Shown piece after piece: positions 63,818-64,000 of a stretch of DNA of 64,000 nucleotides. The notes beneath the pieces are model-generated. The model had not been told where the DNA came from and made no database searches. It saw only the letters and a list, made by a program, of their open reading frames with translations. Source of the stretch: Pseudomonas silesiensis. GTDB taxonomy: Bacteria; Pseudomonadota; Gammaproteobacteria; Pseudomonadales; Pseudomonadaceae. The stretch lies in NCBI RefSeq assembly GCF_001661075.1, contig NZ_CP014870.1:2438501-2502500 (forward strand), written 5' to 3'. The first letter of the stretch is position 1. Every line of letters starts with the position of its first letter. Both the position numbers and the translations under genes were made by a program.

Positions 63818-64000
63818 TCGATCAGAATTGATCTAAATCGTAGTGAGTGTTTTTGCGCGAGCGTGTGTTCTTTAGGTATGATAGCGTTTGGAAGTTCTTT
63901 AAAAGCCTACTTGTAGTAGTGGCTGGTGTTTCGGTCATATTCCGTAAGTAAAGTTTATGGGTGCACTAGCTCGGCTGATTGTTTTCGCCTTCATATCCAA
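63818..64000. other. AT-rich window end, possible start of another gene
   Basis: No certain gene is seen. An ATG at 63957 opens MGALARLIVFAFIS, a signal-like hydrophobic stretch that runs off the window. A 33-codon frame just before it (FFRYDSVWKFFKSLLVVVAG) is also hydrophobic. Either could be a further immunity or remnant gene. Confidence 0.25.

Overview
The window looks like a chromosome segment of a Pseudomonas of the fluorescens type. The evidence is the high-GC codon use, four copies of the GTAGGAGC/GTGGGAGC-type REP palindrome typical of that group, and the protein families present. No rRNA, tRNA, CRISPR array or insertion sequence was seen. All similarity statements come from reading the sequence; no database search was run.

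Region A (1-5.8 kb) is a dimethylamine/N-methyl oxidation operon on the minus strand. Its order is DmmA-type protein, ferredoxin-type reductase, haem-dependent N-demethylase (DUF3445) and a GcvT-like folate protein cut by the window edge. A divergent soluble histidine kinase, a NarL-type response regulator and a PAS-only protein probably control it.

Region B (5.8-25 kb) is a scattered catabolic regulon that I think is the most novel metabolic content. It holds an LLM flavin monooxygenase, two paralogous flavin reductases, an isochorismatase-fold hydrolase, an alpha/beta hydrolase, an aldehyde dehydrogenase, a DUF1185 protein, a carboxymuconolactone-decarboxylase-like protein and a NUDIX hydrolase. 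It also holds an extra RibB, a DUF1330 protein, two NCS1 permeases, a PotABCD-like ABC importer and a GntR/FCD regulator. Six near-identical sites (consensus TGGTATACCATAATAC) lie in front of these transcription units and tie them together. The gene set resembles RutABDF (uracil) and trigonelline-type (Tgn) ring-opening pathways, so an N-heterocycle substrate is likely. A stand-alone PheS/FDX-ACB ligase with a short aromatic-rich upstream ORF sits inside this region.

Region C (25-46 kb) is one long minus-strand type VI secretion cluster: unknown gene-tssB-tssC-tssE-tssF-tssG-tssH-tssJ-tssK-tssL-tssM-tagF-(TssM/OmpA hybrid)-hcp-tssA. Many genes overlap by a few bases. A strong terminator follows hcp.

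Region D (46-64 kb) is the effector side. It contains a membrane M48 peptidase, several lower-GC orphan genes and remnants, and an ADP-ribosyltransferase effector overlapping an ADP-ribosylglycohydrolase immunity gene. Next come vgrG, two DcrB/DUF1795 (Eag-type) chaperones, a prePAAR-PAAR-Rhs protein with an AHH nuclease tip and its immunity gene. Last is a start-less orphan copy of the Rhs 3' end carrying a different nuclease tip and its own immunity gene.
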